Assembly (NCBI GenBank): GCA_034440615.1
Contig: JAOTOM010003834.1
Location: forward strand, 124,001-188,000
Length of the DNA: 64,000 nt
Reading direction: 5' to 3'
Source of the DNA: Ashinkailepas kermadecensis
Lineage: Eukaryota > Arthropoda > Thecostraca > Neolepadidae
The notes under the pieces were generated by a model. It ran no database searches, was not told the origin of the DNA, and worked only from the letters and a program-made list of their open reading frames with translations. Shown here one piece after another: positions 1 through 10,839 of this stretch. Every line of letters starts with the position of its first letter. The first letter of the stretch is position 1. A program made the translations under genes and the position numbers.

Positions 1-32
1 GACCTAGAAAACAAATCCAAAGCAGATTAGTC

Positions 33-345
33 CGAATTCTTGCCGAGGTTGCTTTATGAACCAGGGTCCGATTGCCAAGCAGAGATTGTTGCGTGGGCCA
101 GGACCACACAACCCAATCTGTGAATTCCGGTTCAACGGCAGAATGTTTATCGAGAGCTGAGCGTGCCGTCAATGTATTAATACATGGCCACTCCGGTGCC
201 GCGTCTCCGGCCTCGCCATGTCAGTTGCCAACTGGCCATCCCTAAATGCGAGCGAGTGAAGCGACTCGCTTCACTCGCCCTGTCTTGCCAGGACAGGGAA
301 AACCAATGCAGGCCAGCTCTCCAGCCAGCTGTGCTAGCGGAAGGC
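33..345 (-). mobile_element. tRNA-derived SINE, copy 1 (diverged)
   Basis: Read on the minus strand, this begins with a tRNA-like head and ends near TTGCTTTATGAACCAGG, a tail shared with the copies at 1,856-2,195 and 3,496-3,815. Shared landmarks are a CCTGTCCTGGCAAGACAGG segment, a GGCAACTG block, and the tail. It is more diverged than the other copies in its middle. It encodes no protein; the open frames across it are incidental. Confidence 0.7.
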
Positions 346-432
346 AAATCAAGTTCGTTGAAGACGAATTTATCTGGCATTAGAACATTGAAAATTCTTG
401 CTTTAGTTCATCGATGAAAACAAGTTGAGCGA

Positions 433-575
433 TGGAGGGGTGGGAGTGGTGTAGTGTAGTGTGGTGCGGTGAGGGCAGGGCTGGGAGTGGTGTGGGGTGG
501 TCTGGCGAAGGTGGGGCGGGGAGTGGTGTGCTGTGGTGTTGTGAGGGCTGGTCAGGGGAGTGGTGTGGTGCGTGC
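433..575. repeat. G/T-rich low-complexity stretch
   Basis: About 140 bases made almost only of G and T on the plus strand, built on variants of GGAGTGGTGTGG. Repeated G-runs of two to four could form quadruplexes. No coding signal is seen. Confidence 0.7.
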
Positions 576-740
576 TATTTTGCTATTATATTTTGCTTAG
601 CTAAGCTTGCGGCGGGCACACGAGTTTGCCATGCTGCCTTGAAAATTTTAGTGTGGCATGTCACACCAATATGTTTTTTTTAGGTGGCGGCAGCAATGAT
701 TGTCGTACGAATGCCCTGTATGGCAGGCTACTTACGCAAC

Positions 741-838
741 GAGGCCACATCTGTAGCTGATGCGCCGCACATCCGCCAGAGTCCGCAGCGAGGCTACATC
801 TGTAGCTGATGCGCCGCACATCCGCCGGAGTCCGCACC
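741..838. repeat. 49-bp tandem duplication
   Basis: Two adjacent copies of a 49-bp unit starting GAGGCYACATCTGTAGCTG; they differ at only a few bases, so the duplication is fairly recent. Confidence 0.8.
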
Positions 839-1198
839 GAGCAGATCCCCAATGGAACCGCTTGTTAACATTAATAACTATCAATCCGCAATTGGTGTTG
901 GTCAGAACTGCATGTGGCGCCACATAAGGCCAGGCGGCGTGCTGCTAACACCAGATAATAGCTCAGTAATGACCTGTGGAAAGGTCCGATCAGAGCTGAG
1001 CGAGACAGATGGAGCAATTACAGCACGTGCACGATCAATGTCGACTGGCAATGCTACCTGACAGCGGCTTGTCGAAGGATTTATAGTGCATGTTCTTTGG
1101 GTACGGCCTGTGGTCTCAGCCATGACAATCTTTCCAGGTATATAGCGATGTGACTGTAAGCATATTTGACGACCTTTAATAGTGTAAAATATGTTCCC

Positions 1199-1345
1199 TG
1201 GTGTTTAAGGTGGTGAGCCCAGACGACCACCCCTTACTGCCTGTAACATTATCTGCTTGCTTATTGGAGCTTTTTCGGCAGAGTTACCCTAACCCAGCTA
1301 CCGCACTTCGTTGGAGTTACCATTCCTCTATCACCGTGAAAAACC
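1199..1345 (-). repeat. dispersed repeat, inverted relative to 15,165-15,300
   Basis: The reverse complement matches the 15.2-kb region. Shared blocks include CAGACGACCACCCCTTA, TTGCTTATTGGAGCTTTT and a GTTACC/CTACCA string. The family is not identified. No open frame covers it, so it is a non-autonomous or terminal piece of some transposon. Confidence 0.6.
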
Positions 1346-1399
1346 AGTTAACTCTTTTCAGAACACTCGGTTACTGAGGAATCTTCCAGGGTACCTTTG

Positions 1400-2197
1400 C
1401 CACTAGGAACGGAGGCGGTGCCACTTCACACCAATAATTACTGGTAGGCTGCGCCGCTTGACGGTTATGCGTTGCGTGACAGTCTACCAGGTTCACCACG
1501 GGCCAGTGTCCCAGCCATACGAATTCACTTGTGCGCTCGTCACGTGGCCACTTGCCATGCAGCCATGAAGTGAGAAACACGGGTCTACGCTGTTCCCACC
1601 TTCCATTCCTCAGTCGGCCAAAGAGCATTGGCAGTTCAGCGAGCAGGCTACCAATGGACTCCTGTCGACAAACAACTGTTGATCGCTGCGGATTTCTGAC
1701 TTCGGCAACACAGAATGAGCTGGAATTGTTGGAAGGAGCTCGGTTGCAAAGCATGTAGCGAGAGGAGAGGGGAGCTTTATGATGTCAATGGAGCATGCTG
1801 TTGCCCTATAATAATAATATAATTTCTAACCTTTACACTTTTTAGAAATTAGTTCGAATTCTTGCTGGGGTTGCTTTATGGACCAGGATCAAATTGCTAA
1901 GAAGAGCTTGTTGCGTGAGCCCTGGCCGCATCACCTGATCCATGAATTGCAGTTATGTAGAAGAGATTTGGAAAAACGCTTCACGTGCTGTTAACGCATT
2001 GACACGGCCACACCGGTAGCTCGTTTTCGATCTTATCGTGCCAGTTGCCAACTGACCCTCCCATCCGGGGGCTAAAAGCGAGCGCGTGAAGAGACTTGAA
2101 CCCTGTCTTGCCAGTACAGGGGAGACCAGCGCAGGCCAGTGCCAAAACCAACTAAGCTACTGGGGCGGCAGACCCCGTGGCGGCACTTGCTTGCTTA
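1400..2197. repeat. left arm of a large foldback (inverted repeat)
   Basis: This arm is the near reverse complement of 3,480-4,275. Matching blocks include the outer CACACCAATAATTACTGG, the middle GGCCACTTGCCATGCAGCC, and the inner SINE. Both arms therefore carry the same unknown 450-bp segment joined to the same SINE, so the whole joined unit was duplicated in inverted orientation rather than two SINEs inserting independently. Confidence 0.8.
1856..2195 (-). mobile_element. tRNA-derived SINE, copy 2
   Basis: Minus-strand SINE inside the left foldback arm. The tRNA-like head lies near 2,190-2,090 and the tail, TTGCTTTATGGACCAGG, near 1,870. It matches copy 3 over its full length. Confidence 0.75.
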
Positions 2198-2291
2198 ATT
2201 CAGATTCATTGACAACACGATAATTTTTGTATTTACATACACCTGTTTCATTAATAATCGTACGTTTTTGAGCGTACAGTCTATGTTGTAT

Positions 2292-2297
<6 letters not shown>

Positions 2298-2385
<88 letters not shown>

Positions 2386-2397
2386 CATATATATATA

Positions 2398-2479
<82 letters not shown>

Positions 2480-2480
2480 C
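2298..2480. repeat. (AT)n microsatellite
   Basis: About 180 bases of nearly pure AT dinucleotide with a few interruptions (ACAT, CCAT, GTGT). It lies in the spacer of the foldback at 1,400-4,275. Confidence 0.98.
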
Positions 2481-2606
2481 TTAATTATATATCATATAAC
2501 ATGGGCCGTACGCTAAAAAAGCTTATGTTTCTCAATGAAACAGATGTATCAAGAAATTAATCAAGTAATTAATCGATTTGTCAATGAATCTGACTTAACC
2601 TTTTCC

Positions 2607-2649
2607 GGTCATATTCTCACACCCCGTCTCGGGGTGTGAGGATATGACC
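2607..2649. repeat. 20-bp hairpin with a 3-base loop
   Basis: Positions 2,607-2,626 pair with 2,630-2,649 around the loop TCT. One position is a G-T wobble and the rest are exact. The core is CTCACACCCCG / CGGGGTGTGAG. A partial third copy, CGTCTCGGGGGTCCTCATAT, follows at once. Confidence 0.85.
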
Positions 2650-3480
2650 CGTCTCGGGGGTCCTCATATGCCCTCTTCCAATTTCCAAACTAAGACGAAA
2701 CTGCAAAATGAAACTGCACGAAAATGAAAGTGGTGTCATCATAAAGCGCTCGACGAGTAGGGCCCGAAACCACACCCGAAATTTGATCCCTCCCCATACA
2801 AAAATATTGACGTCACTAGAGTGTCTATGTGATCACGACTGACATGAATTTTTTTGGCTGTGGGGAGTTCATTTTGTGGGATATTTTTAAAATAAAATTA
2901 TTCCACCCAATAATCACAGATTAAACCTTTCGAAACTTTTAAGATTTTGAGTTTTGAATTTTCATCAATATTTTTTCTCTCATTTTCTAATCAATAGAGC
3001 GGACCGCGAAAGGATGTTTTAAGTCAACTTCACCTCATACAATTCTTACTTTAGCCAAAAATATTATATTTTAGCCCGAATGGGCTAAAATCAAATATGC
3101 CGAATGTGTCGTCGAATGTGTGGCACAATATGCCGAATGTGCAAACCTAATATGTCATCAAAAACGAAAATAGATAAAACAAAATTTCCCCTGGTGCGCT
3201 TTGTTGCATACCTAACGATAAGCAAACGCTGAAAGTTGAATTCAAATATCTTTATCCATTAAAGCGTGACAACTGGTTTAACTTTTTTTTCGACGTAACC
3301 TCACTTGACCTTGAATAACCCGTTGAATGTTGATAACCTAACCTCAATATTTTGACACAACATGCTAGATTCTTGTGGGAGAAGGTATGCCAAAATTCGG
3401 CGTGCTGCTGCACGCAATTTTTTCCCTATCCGCGGAAAACCTTGGGGGGTGCATGATGACCACCTCCAAGACGGGGTTAA
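2650..3480. other. AT-rich spacer of the foldback, no gene seen
   Basis: This stretch holds A/T-rich unique-looking sequence with small motif repeats such as GCCGAATGTG (three times near 3,098-3,140). No open frame, splice-bounded exon or RNA gene is supported. Confidence 0.6.
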
Positions 3481-4275
3481 GCAAGCAAATACCGCCTCGG
3501 GATTTGCCGCCCCGGTAGCTCAGTCGGCTCCGGCACTGGCCTGCGCTGGTCTCCCCTGTCCTGGCAAGACAGGATTCGAGTCGCTTCACGCGCTATCTTT
3601 TAGTCCCCGGCTGGGAGGGTCAGCTGGCAACTGGCACGATAAGGTAGAGAGCGAGCTACCGGGGTGGCCGTTTCAATGCATTGACAGCACGTGAAGCGTT
3701 TTGCCAAATTCATACTGCAGAACTGCAATCCATGGATCCGGTGATGCTGCCAGGGCTTACGCAACAAGTTCTGCTTGGCAATTGGGTCCTGGTCCATAAA
3801 GCCCTCCTAGCAAGAATTAGCACTAAATTTATAAAAAAGTGCAAAAGTTAGAAATTATATTATTATTTTATAGCAACAGAATACTCAATTGACATCATAA
3901 ACCTCCCATCTCCTCTCGCTACATGCTTTGCAACCGAGCTCCTTCCAACCCTTCCAGCTCATTCTGTGTTGCCGAAGTCAGAAATCCGCAGCGACCAATT
4001 GTTGTTTGTCGACAGGAGTCGAGCGGTAGACTGCTCGCTGAACTGCCAATGCTCTTTGGCCGACTGAGGAATACAAGACGGGAACAGCGTAGACCCGTGT
4101 TTCTCACTTCATGGCTGCATGGCAAGTGGCCACGTGACGATCGCACAAGTGAATTCCTATGGCTGGGACACTGGCCGTGGTGAACCTGGTAGGCTGTCAC
4201 GCAACGCACAACCGTTAAGCGGCGCAGCCTACCAGTAATTATTGGTGTGAGGCGACACAGCCTAAGTTCCTTGTA
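3480..4275. repeat. right arm of a large foldback (inverted repeat)
   Basis: Mirror of 1,400-2,197. Its inner end starts near GCAAGCAAATACCGCC and its outer end near GGTGTGAGGCGACAC. Arms of about 780-800 bp are separated by roughly 1.28 kb. Single-base differences and small gaps show the arms have diverged since they formed. Confidence 0.8.
3496..3815 (+). mobile_element. tRNA-derived SINE, copy 3 (best preserved head)
   Basis: The head reads GGTAGCTCAGTCGGCTC near 3,512, which fits a tRNA A-box (TRGYNNARNNG). About 50 bases later GGATTCGAGTC resembles the pol III B-box. The tail runs through GGTCCTGGTCCATAAAGCC. The spacing and both boxes support a tRNA-derived SINE. The parent tRNA cannot be named because the anticodon arm is not preserved. 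Confidence 0.8.
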
Positions 4276-4451
4276 GCCAGCCATAGTTCGAATTTTTTTA
4301 ACTCGATGGTGAAGTATTTGTGAAAGTTGGTGCAATGGTTCTGCAGCATGGCATTCTCAAGAATATGTTCTAAACAGACCCATGTTGTGGAGACCGCGAT
4401 GTTTTAGCGAGTGTTTTTAGCAGCCAAGAAATAGGCAATTCCGACGACCTC

Positions 4452-4955
4452 GTGACAAATCCAGTTGTTGTGACACCCATGAACTGGGCCTTACATCCAT
4501 CTGACTATCTATTTAGTTTGATCTGCTGTGGCCCCGTGACAAATCCAGTTGTTGTGACACCCATGAACTGGGCCTTACATCCATCTGACTATCTATTTAG
4601 TTTGATCTGCTGTGGCCTCGTGACAAATCCAGTTGTTGTGACACCCATGAACTGGGCCTTACATCCATCTGACTATCTATTTAGTTTGATCTGCTGTGGC
4701 CTCGTGACAAATCCAGTTGTTGTGACACCCATGAACTGGGCCTTACATCCATCTGACTATCTATTTAGTTTGATCTGCTGTGGCCTCGTGACAAATCCAG
4801 TTGTTGTGACACCCATGAACTGGGCCTTACATCCATCTGACTATTTATTTAGTTTGATCTGCTGTGGCCTCGTGACAAATCCAGTTGTTGTGACACCCAT
4901 GAACTGGGCCTTACATCCATCTGACTATCTATTTAGTTTGATCTGCTGTGGCCCG
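4452..4955. repeat. 84-bp minisatellite, six copies
   Basis: Six head-to-tail units starting GTGACAAATCCAGTTG, with only one or two substitutions between units. The period is a multiple of three, which keeps a 197-codon frame open. The protein-like repeat is a by-product of the array. Confidence 0.97.
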
Positions 4956-5444
4956 GGTTGCGGTTGTGAATGTGGGGTGCTTTCATTTCCATTTTGCCAT
5001 GCTGTTTGCAATACTAAGACTACATTGACTTTATATCTGAAGTAGCTTGTAAGTTGGATGGTTCGCGTAGGTAATCGTCCACATTCTACTTGACTGGGCA
5101 ATAACCCCAGAATAACATGAAACCTAGCTGTTTTTTCGTTTTGATCCCTCTTGCCGGTCTTTGGTCATGCAGTCAACTGTTCAAAACTGCACCTTCGGCA
5201 TTGGATAGTGCTTCTTGTGGCGTCTTACATATATGGGTATTGCATCATTTATGAATTACTGATGTAGGTGTAAGTGTTGTACCTCAAAACATGCCTTTCA
5301 GGATGTTCAGAACCCTGTTATTAAACACATTGCCAGGCGTTCATCAATCTTGTTACTCTGACTCACATCCCATGGAATCATGAGTGCATAGATGCGAATG
5401 TCCATGTGTGTCTGCTAGATGCTAGATGCTGCACCTAGATTGCT

Positions 5445-5491
5445 GCATCTATGCTCTATCTAGATGCTGCATCTAGATAGAGCATAGATGC
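5445..5491. repeat. perfect 21-bp hairpin
   Basis: Positions 5,445-5,465 are the exact reverse complement of 5,471-5,491, with the loop GCTGC. The surrounding sequence is built from variants of CTAGATGCTG, so the hairpin may have grown from local repeats. Confidence 0.95.
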
Positions 5492-6023
5492 TAATGTCCA
5501 TTCAGTCCATTCAGGTGTGTTTTGATGACTCCTAGAAATTATAACTGAGCAGATGTTCGGGAAGGCTTGGAACGTGAATCATTGTTAACCTTTTTTTGCG
5601 CTGTCATGAGTAAAGTACAGAATTACTTCCAAATTCAATATGAAACGCTTCGACAGGATGAATACGAAATACGAATGCAAATAAATAGAAACGAACATAC
5701 GGCAGAACGAAATTGTCGCACATATACGAGAAGCAAACGGGAAGACGGAGAAACAGGCAAATTACTAGTCGAGCCAAAACAGATTGCCATCCATTTCGCA
5801 AACGACATCAATACACGAACAATGATCGTGAAGATCTTTGAAAAGGTACGCACAGAAAAAGCAGCGTGTATGAGGTGAATACCGGAAAAAGGCGAATGAA
5901 ACGAACAAGCAGAGGCGATTGCATTATCCATTGTGTTACTTGCATTGCGCTGATTTACCTAGCGTGCGTGAGATGCAGCCATGACCCCGCATTACCTTGT
6001 CATTACATTCTGATCATGCGTAT

Positions 6024-6152
6024 AATTGGTGAACCTGGCTGTAGGGCCGATGTGCTGCCTGTGGATAATTGGTGAACCTGCCAGCAAGACTGATGTGTTG
6101 CCTATGGATAATTGATGAACCTGGCTACAAGGACGATGTGTTGTCCATTCGT
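6024..6152. repeat. 43-bp tandem repeat, three diverged copies
   Basis: Units begin AATTGRTGAACCTG at 6,024, 6,067 and 6,110, and each ends with TGTGYTGYC. Divergence is moderate. Confidence 0.85.
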
Positions 6153-6525
6153 TTAGCAACCACACACGCTAACCTTTGCCGCTTTTTATCCTTGCAGCAA
6201 CATGCTGGTTGTGTGTGTGTTTTTCTTATGATCTTATCGCCACGGACACATTGATAGCCATCCTGGAAGTTCAGGTGCCAGCATGCAATGCAGACACCCG
6301 CAAATATACACATAAACTTATGCAAATTGCGCATGTCCTGGGGCCGCGTACAGGTTTGCTTTTTCAGCCACGCTAACGACAATGGGTGTCGCCACCTCGA
6401 GGAGGGGAGGGGAGTGGCGAAGCATCGCACTCAAGCTTCGTGAAATTAATCCAGCCAGCAATTTGCTTGGCTGAAGCCGGACATCCTGGACAAAGCCTGA
6501 GCAAAGCCCCAGCTAGCCCCAGCTG

Positions 6526-6851
6526 GCTCCAGTGTGTCGCCCTAGCTCGCAGTGAGCAGTGTGTCGCCCTAGCTCGCAGTGACCAGTGTGTCACCCTAGC
6601 TCGCAGTGACCAGTGTGTCACCCTAGCTCGCAGTGAGCAGTGTGTCGCCCTAGCTCGCAGTGACCAGTGTGTCGCCCTAGCTCGCAGTGAGCAGTGTGTC
6701 GCCCTAGCTCGCAGTCAGCAGTGTGTCGCCCTAGCTCGCAGTGACCAGTGTGTCGCCCTAGCTCGCAGTGACCAGTGTGTCGCCCTAGCTCGCAGTGACC
6801 AGTGTGTCGCCCTAGCTCGCAGTGGCCAATGTGTCGCCCTAGCTCGCAGTG
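6526..6851. repeat. 27-bp minisatellite, about 12 copies
   Basis: The unit is CAGTGTGTCGCCCTAGCTCG plus CAGTGAC/GAG. The period is a multiple of three, so both strands stay open and produce repeated QCVALARSD-like or HCELGRHTG-like frames. These are not genes. Confidence 0.97.
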
Positions 6852-6970
6852 ATGGGCTGACGTAGAAAAGAACTGGCAGTACATGTCTTCAATTTGTGTC
6901 TCAATAATGTGAACAAATAGCACATATCAATCATCATGCATCTCACAACATATACACATCATACAAATAG

Positions 6971-6971
<1 letters not shown>

Positions 6972-7038
<67 letters not shown>
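6972..7038. repeat. (CA)n microsatellite
   Basis: About 33 uninterrupted CA units, flanked by degenerate CACATCAT-type sequence. Confidence 0.98.
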
Positions 7039-7039
<1 letters not shown>

Positions 7040-7393
7040 CTTTGCACATCTCATAACATATACATATCATTACACACATCATAGCACATCATTACATATC
7101 ATACATCCGTGCTAGCAACAACAAACCGTGAGCCTAATTTCCTCAAATTTCTGTAGACGTCAGAAGCAACGCAGCTCACAAGTTCGCCTCACTAAGCAGA
7201 ACATGTGTCACCCATTCGCTTTCCGTGTCAGTCGGCAAGGTTACACATTAAGGTGACACTTTAAGTGCAGGTTTTGCGGCTCCCAGCAAACCAAACCGAG
7301 CCGAGACTTGAGCCAGAACACGCCGATGCCTCGTGCTCTCGTGCGTGGCTCCAGGCCGGGAATTGACACCTCGCACGACACCTGGCCATGACA

Positions 7394-7462
7394 GTGAGCT
7401 GTGCGCCTGTCATGAGCTGTGAGCTGTGAGCTGTGAGCTGTGAGCTGTGAGCTGTGCGCCTG
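7394..7462. repeat. 7-bp tandem repeat (TGAGCTG)n
   Basis: Six head-to-tail TGAGCTG units from 7,413, bracketed on both sides by GAGCTGTGCGCCTGT, as though a longer unit expanded from its middle. Confidence 0.9.
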
Positions 7463-7759
7463 TGGCGTATGCTCACGCGCGACAGGTCGTCCGAATCTCC
7501 GGTCAGTGGATCGAATCGGCCGAGGCGACCGCCACCACAGAGGACGACAGCAAAGGCTTCAGTGGCCAGCGTGGGAACGCAGGATGTGAATGCCGCGTAG
7601 TCGTTTATTGTGGAATGCTATGCATACTCAGTACCCTGTAGTAATCGTGACATATGAAGCTTATTCCAGCTGATGGGTTACAATAGGCAGATGCTCCGCC
7701 TAGTACCGGGCGCACAGAACGGGTTCGCCCTGCTTCCACTTTGTGGGCTGATATCTAGC

Positions 7760-8230
7760 TGCCGCCCGACTCTTGGGTGGCTTTATTTAAAGTGGATCGC
7801 GAGGGTTTCCTCGCATCTATCCCTTGCAAATAATTTATTTAAGAAATATGTCCAGGCCTGCTTGTCACACAACTTCACACACCTACACGCTATCAAGCTC
7901 ACAATCTCCAACTGGCCCCCCTCCAACCAGCACTCACGTTTGAACGAGGTGGTGCTCGCCAGACTTCGCCTCGGGCACAACAGATTGACACACAAGCATA
8001 TTTTTATCGACCACACCATCTTCCACTTTGTAACACATGTCGAGTCTGCATTACTGTCACCCATATCTTACTTACCTGTCCAACATATGCTCTCATCGTC
8101 GCGCTATTATACAGTATTTCACGAACACCCATGCACAAATTTCGCTTCGGGCTCTCCTCGGGAATGAGCACTCGGCACTCCTCGAGTTACTTTTCCGCTT
8201 TTTACATGACACCAAACTTTCCGAACTAAT
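7760..8230 (+). pseudogene. non-LTR retrotransposon ORF2, C-terminal fragment
   Basis: The frame at 7,673-8,167 contains RLNEVVLARLRLGHNRLTHK (about residues 90-109), the block that follows RNase H at the end of I/Jockey-type ORF2 proteins. After it, the frame holds degenerate remains of the Cys/His segment, including LPVQHML (the equivalent of a V-x-HxL motif). The reverse transcriptase and endonuclease parts are missing, so this is a 5'-truncated copy. The assignment rests on motif recognition only. Confidence 0.6.
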
Positions 8231-8666
8231 CTGATTTCTCTGTCACACGTTACCTGGTCCAAGCTGATTTGATGTGAAGTTAAAAGCTATATGACACGCG
8301 TTACACTCCTGATTAGCTGTACGACTTCGTCACACATGTCTTCCTCTCCGACGTTGTAAAACATATACATATTTATTATTATTTCACACTAGGTAGGCAG
8401 GGGCCGATCCAATTTGGCCAAAACGGACAGTTTTCCTTATAGATTGCGCTTGGTGTTTTGCCTACGGGTTTTCCAAGCAGCTTGGTTTCCTCCTTCTCAT
8501 GGTTTTACAAGCTTTAACTTAACGTACACCTACACATACAAGGTCGGGCCTGACGCCCACGACTCGCTCTGGGCGCCGGGCCTCCGCTTCGTTTCAGGTC
8601 GCAGGTGGGCAGTGGAGCCTGTTCGTAGGCTACGAAGCTGCCCACCCTCCAAATGTCCTTCTGATT

Positions 8667-8706
8667 GCTATGTATGTATGCATGTATGTATGTATGTATG
8701 TATGTA
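8667..8706. repeat. (TATG)n microsatellite
   Basis: About nine TATG units with one interruption (CATG). Confidence 0.95.
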
Positions 8707-8817
8707 CATGAACCTGTATACCATGCATGTATCGGCCCTTTACGCCACGTTCTTTGTTTGACGGCGTCTTATCTTTCCTCTCTTGCTTAATTGATATAAC
8801 CGGAAGCCACATAGGCC

Positions 8818-9108
8818 GGATCAACATAATTCCTTCCTTAACGTAACAATCTCTAGCGGATGGCACTCTGTCTCCACTAAAGATTTAGGAAAACAAAGGT
8901 TTCCTTGCAAGCGAACTGCGCGCTGGTCTCCCATGCATTCAGCACCTCCGATAACGTTGGTTATGAGATAGTTATCCAAGGGACAATTACCCATGCTGGT
9001 CGTTGAGTAGCACTGGAAAACATCCACCGTATTCGTCGCATTCCCAGTACCGACAACAACCGTTTGATTCGGCACCAGCAAGTCTCTACCCTGTGCATAT
9101 CGTAATTG
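8818..9108 (-). CDS. possible terminal exon of a secreted protein (unassigned)
   Basis: On the minus strand, an acceptor-like ATATGCACAG is followed by an open frame (from about 9,108) of about 89 codons ending in TGA near 8,820. It carries two N-glycosylation sequons (NQT, NAT) and five spaced cysteines (FQCY, GNCP, AEC, NLC, TEC), a composition typical of extracellular proteins. It lies 0.5 kb downstream of the signal-peptide exon at 9,619-9,709. However, that exon ends with one spare base and this one appears to begin in phase 0, so a direct join would shift frame. An intervening exon would be needed, or the two are unrelated. I recognise no family. Confidence 0.25.
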
Positions 9109-9618
9109 TGATCAGCTTTAAGTGCAAGTGCAGTTGGTACTGCGGGACCAAGTGCTCTATTGGCACCATATAGCACTACAATCCGGCACCATGCAAGCAT
9201 CAGCAGCCTTCGGCGCCCTTTCATTTGCATTTGGTTCGCCGTGGCTGTGCTGCCACAAGGATATACGTTTTCACCTTGGATCATGGTTTGATGATTAGCC
9301 ATCGTGTTAGAAAATACCATCGGCTAGTCATCCCAAATGGAGGTGCCGAACGACTGAATGAATAATTTTCCAACAAGTTCGATGATCATCAAATATTATC
9401 CCGAACACACGGCGAGTCTTTAGCTGAAGACGTGCGCAGCTACAATTGGAGCCCAGTGTAAGTGCTGCGAATGATGCCGAGGAACACGTCCCGGGCCGGA
9501 CGACGACACCGTGGCGGGCATGCGGTGCCTGCCAAGCGAAACGTGTCCTCCGTCGCGGAAGCCGAGCGCCCCTGGCTCAGCTCGCGGCCTCCGGGCGGCG
9601 GTTGGCGTCCACACTAAC

Positions 9619-9709
9619 CTGACGCCTGCGCCGCCACCGCGGCCAAAGCGACGCACAGCAGAAGACGAGCTGCGACGGCGTTCGAGGAGCTCACGGCCAG
9701 CCTGGTCAT
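9619..9709 (-). CDS. possible first coding exon with a signal peptide
   Basis: On the minus strand ATG at 9,709 opens 30 codons starting MTRLAVSS. A hydrophobic core (ARLLLCVALAAVAA) and a small-residue cleavage region (AQAS) follow, which together look like a classical signal peptide. The frame hits TAG just after a good donor, CAG/GTTAGT (GT at 9,618-9,617), so the stop would be spliced out. An upstream in-frame ATG at 9,814 would bury the signal peptide 35 residues in, so the start at 9,709 is preferred. Promoter-type elements lie 70-130 bases upstream. The protein's identity is unknown, and no phase-compatible next exon has been found. Confidence 0.4.
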
Positions 9710-9780
9710 GACTGCCGACTGGTGGACGCAGGCCGACTGGCTGCCGGCGCTGGCCGCCGCCGCGCTACTTGGGCCGGCCG

Positions 9781-9836
9781 CACGTGGGCCGCGCCCCGCC
9801 CTCTCCGCCGCCATTGGTCGGCCGCCGGTGACGTCA
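9781..9836 (-). promoter_or_regulatory. CpG-rich promoter with CRE, CCAAT box, GC box and E-box
   Basis: Read on the minus strand towards the exon at 9,709, the order is TGACGTCA (9,836-9,829, a full CRE), CCAAT (9,817-9,811), GGGCGGGGC (9,800-9,792, an Sp1-type GC box), then CACGTG (9,786-9,781, an E-box). A second TGACGTCA lies at 9,991-9,998. The surrounding 600 bases are GC- and CpG-rich, unlike the AT-rich neighbours. No TATA box is evident. Confidence 0.5.
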
Positions 9837-10654
9837 CAGCCGGATTACCGACCCAGCTCCGGTCAGCGGCGCGCCACCCGCGCCGAGCGCCTCCGGCTAA
9901 TTGTGGCCAGCGGTGATCCGGGCTCCGCGAGGAACCCCCGTGGTCGTGGCGCCCCGGGCTGGGCCTGGGCCACCGAGGCAGACGCCGGTGTGACGTCACG
10001 AATGTCAGAATCGGCCCCAGCACGCGACACGAGATGAAGCGCAGCGCCAATCAAAGCCTGCAAATGACTTACTGTGTGCGCGTGTGTGTATGCAGGTATA
10101 TGTGTACGTGTGGTTTGCGTGGGTGTATGTTGGTGTATGTGTGCTTGTGGTGTGTGTGTGTGGGGGGGGGGGGTAGCATACATAAAGCATAAGCATGGAT
10201 ATCATTTCGAAAAACATCGAGGTCATATTCACGTGACGCAGCTTAATCGATAACTGATCATTGGCAAACCATATGCGACAAAATATGGATCCTGAATAAC
10301 TTAATATTTAGGGCTTTAAAGCGCCTATTTTTCGGCCAAGTAATACGGTTTTCTATAGAAAATGACAAGATAAAATTGCTGAATAATTAATGTATACTCC
10401 TGGCTTGTGTAAATATATGAACGACAGCCCAACTCCTCGTTCTCAATCCCCAAATGCCATGTCACAATGCCATGTCACCAAATGCCATGTCACATCAGAG
10501 ACTCGTCTGAGACATCTCGAGTGAGGGGTGGGGAGGGGGCGTCCAATGGCTCCTGATGCAGCCATTCCGCCGTCCAGCTGGCTCCGGCCCCGCAGTAATG
10601 TCAAAGCAATGAGAAGGCGTGTGCGTGGGTGGGGGGGGGGCGCCCACAGTTGGC

Positions 10655-10680
10655 CTGTTAGGCCAGCTGCGGCCTAACAG
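10655..10680. repeat. perfect 10-bp hairpin
   Basis: CTGTTAGGCC, loop AGCTGC, then GGCCTAACAG. A third half-copy, TTAGGCCAACTGCGGCC, follows directly. Confidence 0.9.
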
Positions 10681-10839
10681 TTAGGCCAACTGCGGCCATA
10701 TGCATCATCACATATGCATATGCTTACTGATCCAGCTTTACTCACACATACTTACATTAACCACCTACATATAACTCCTCTTTTTTGTAATGTGCAAATG
10801 ATCAAGGCTAATTTTTGCTGACCAGTTCTCGGTGCTATA

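Noticed and set aside
3505..3580. Functional tRNA gene
   Set aside because: A and B boxes are present but the cloverleaf arms do not pair and the same head recurs in a SINE family.
4452..5045. 197-codon repeat protein
   Set aside because: Six copies of an 84-bp DNA unit with almost no substitutions; no sign of selection on the frame.
5567..5878. 103-codon plus-strand frame, rich in charged residues
   Set aside because: No recognisable motif, no splice or promoter context, and the opposite strand is open over the same length; insufficient support.
6386..6923. Repeat proteins on both strands
   Set aside because: 27-bp array artefact.
7261..7641. Short frames around the TGAGCTG array
   Set aside because: Repeat artefact; no motif.
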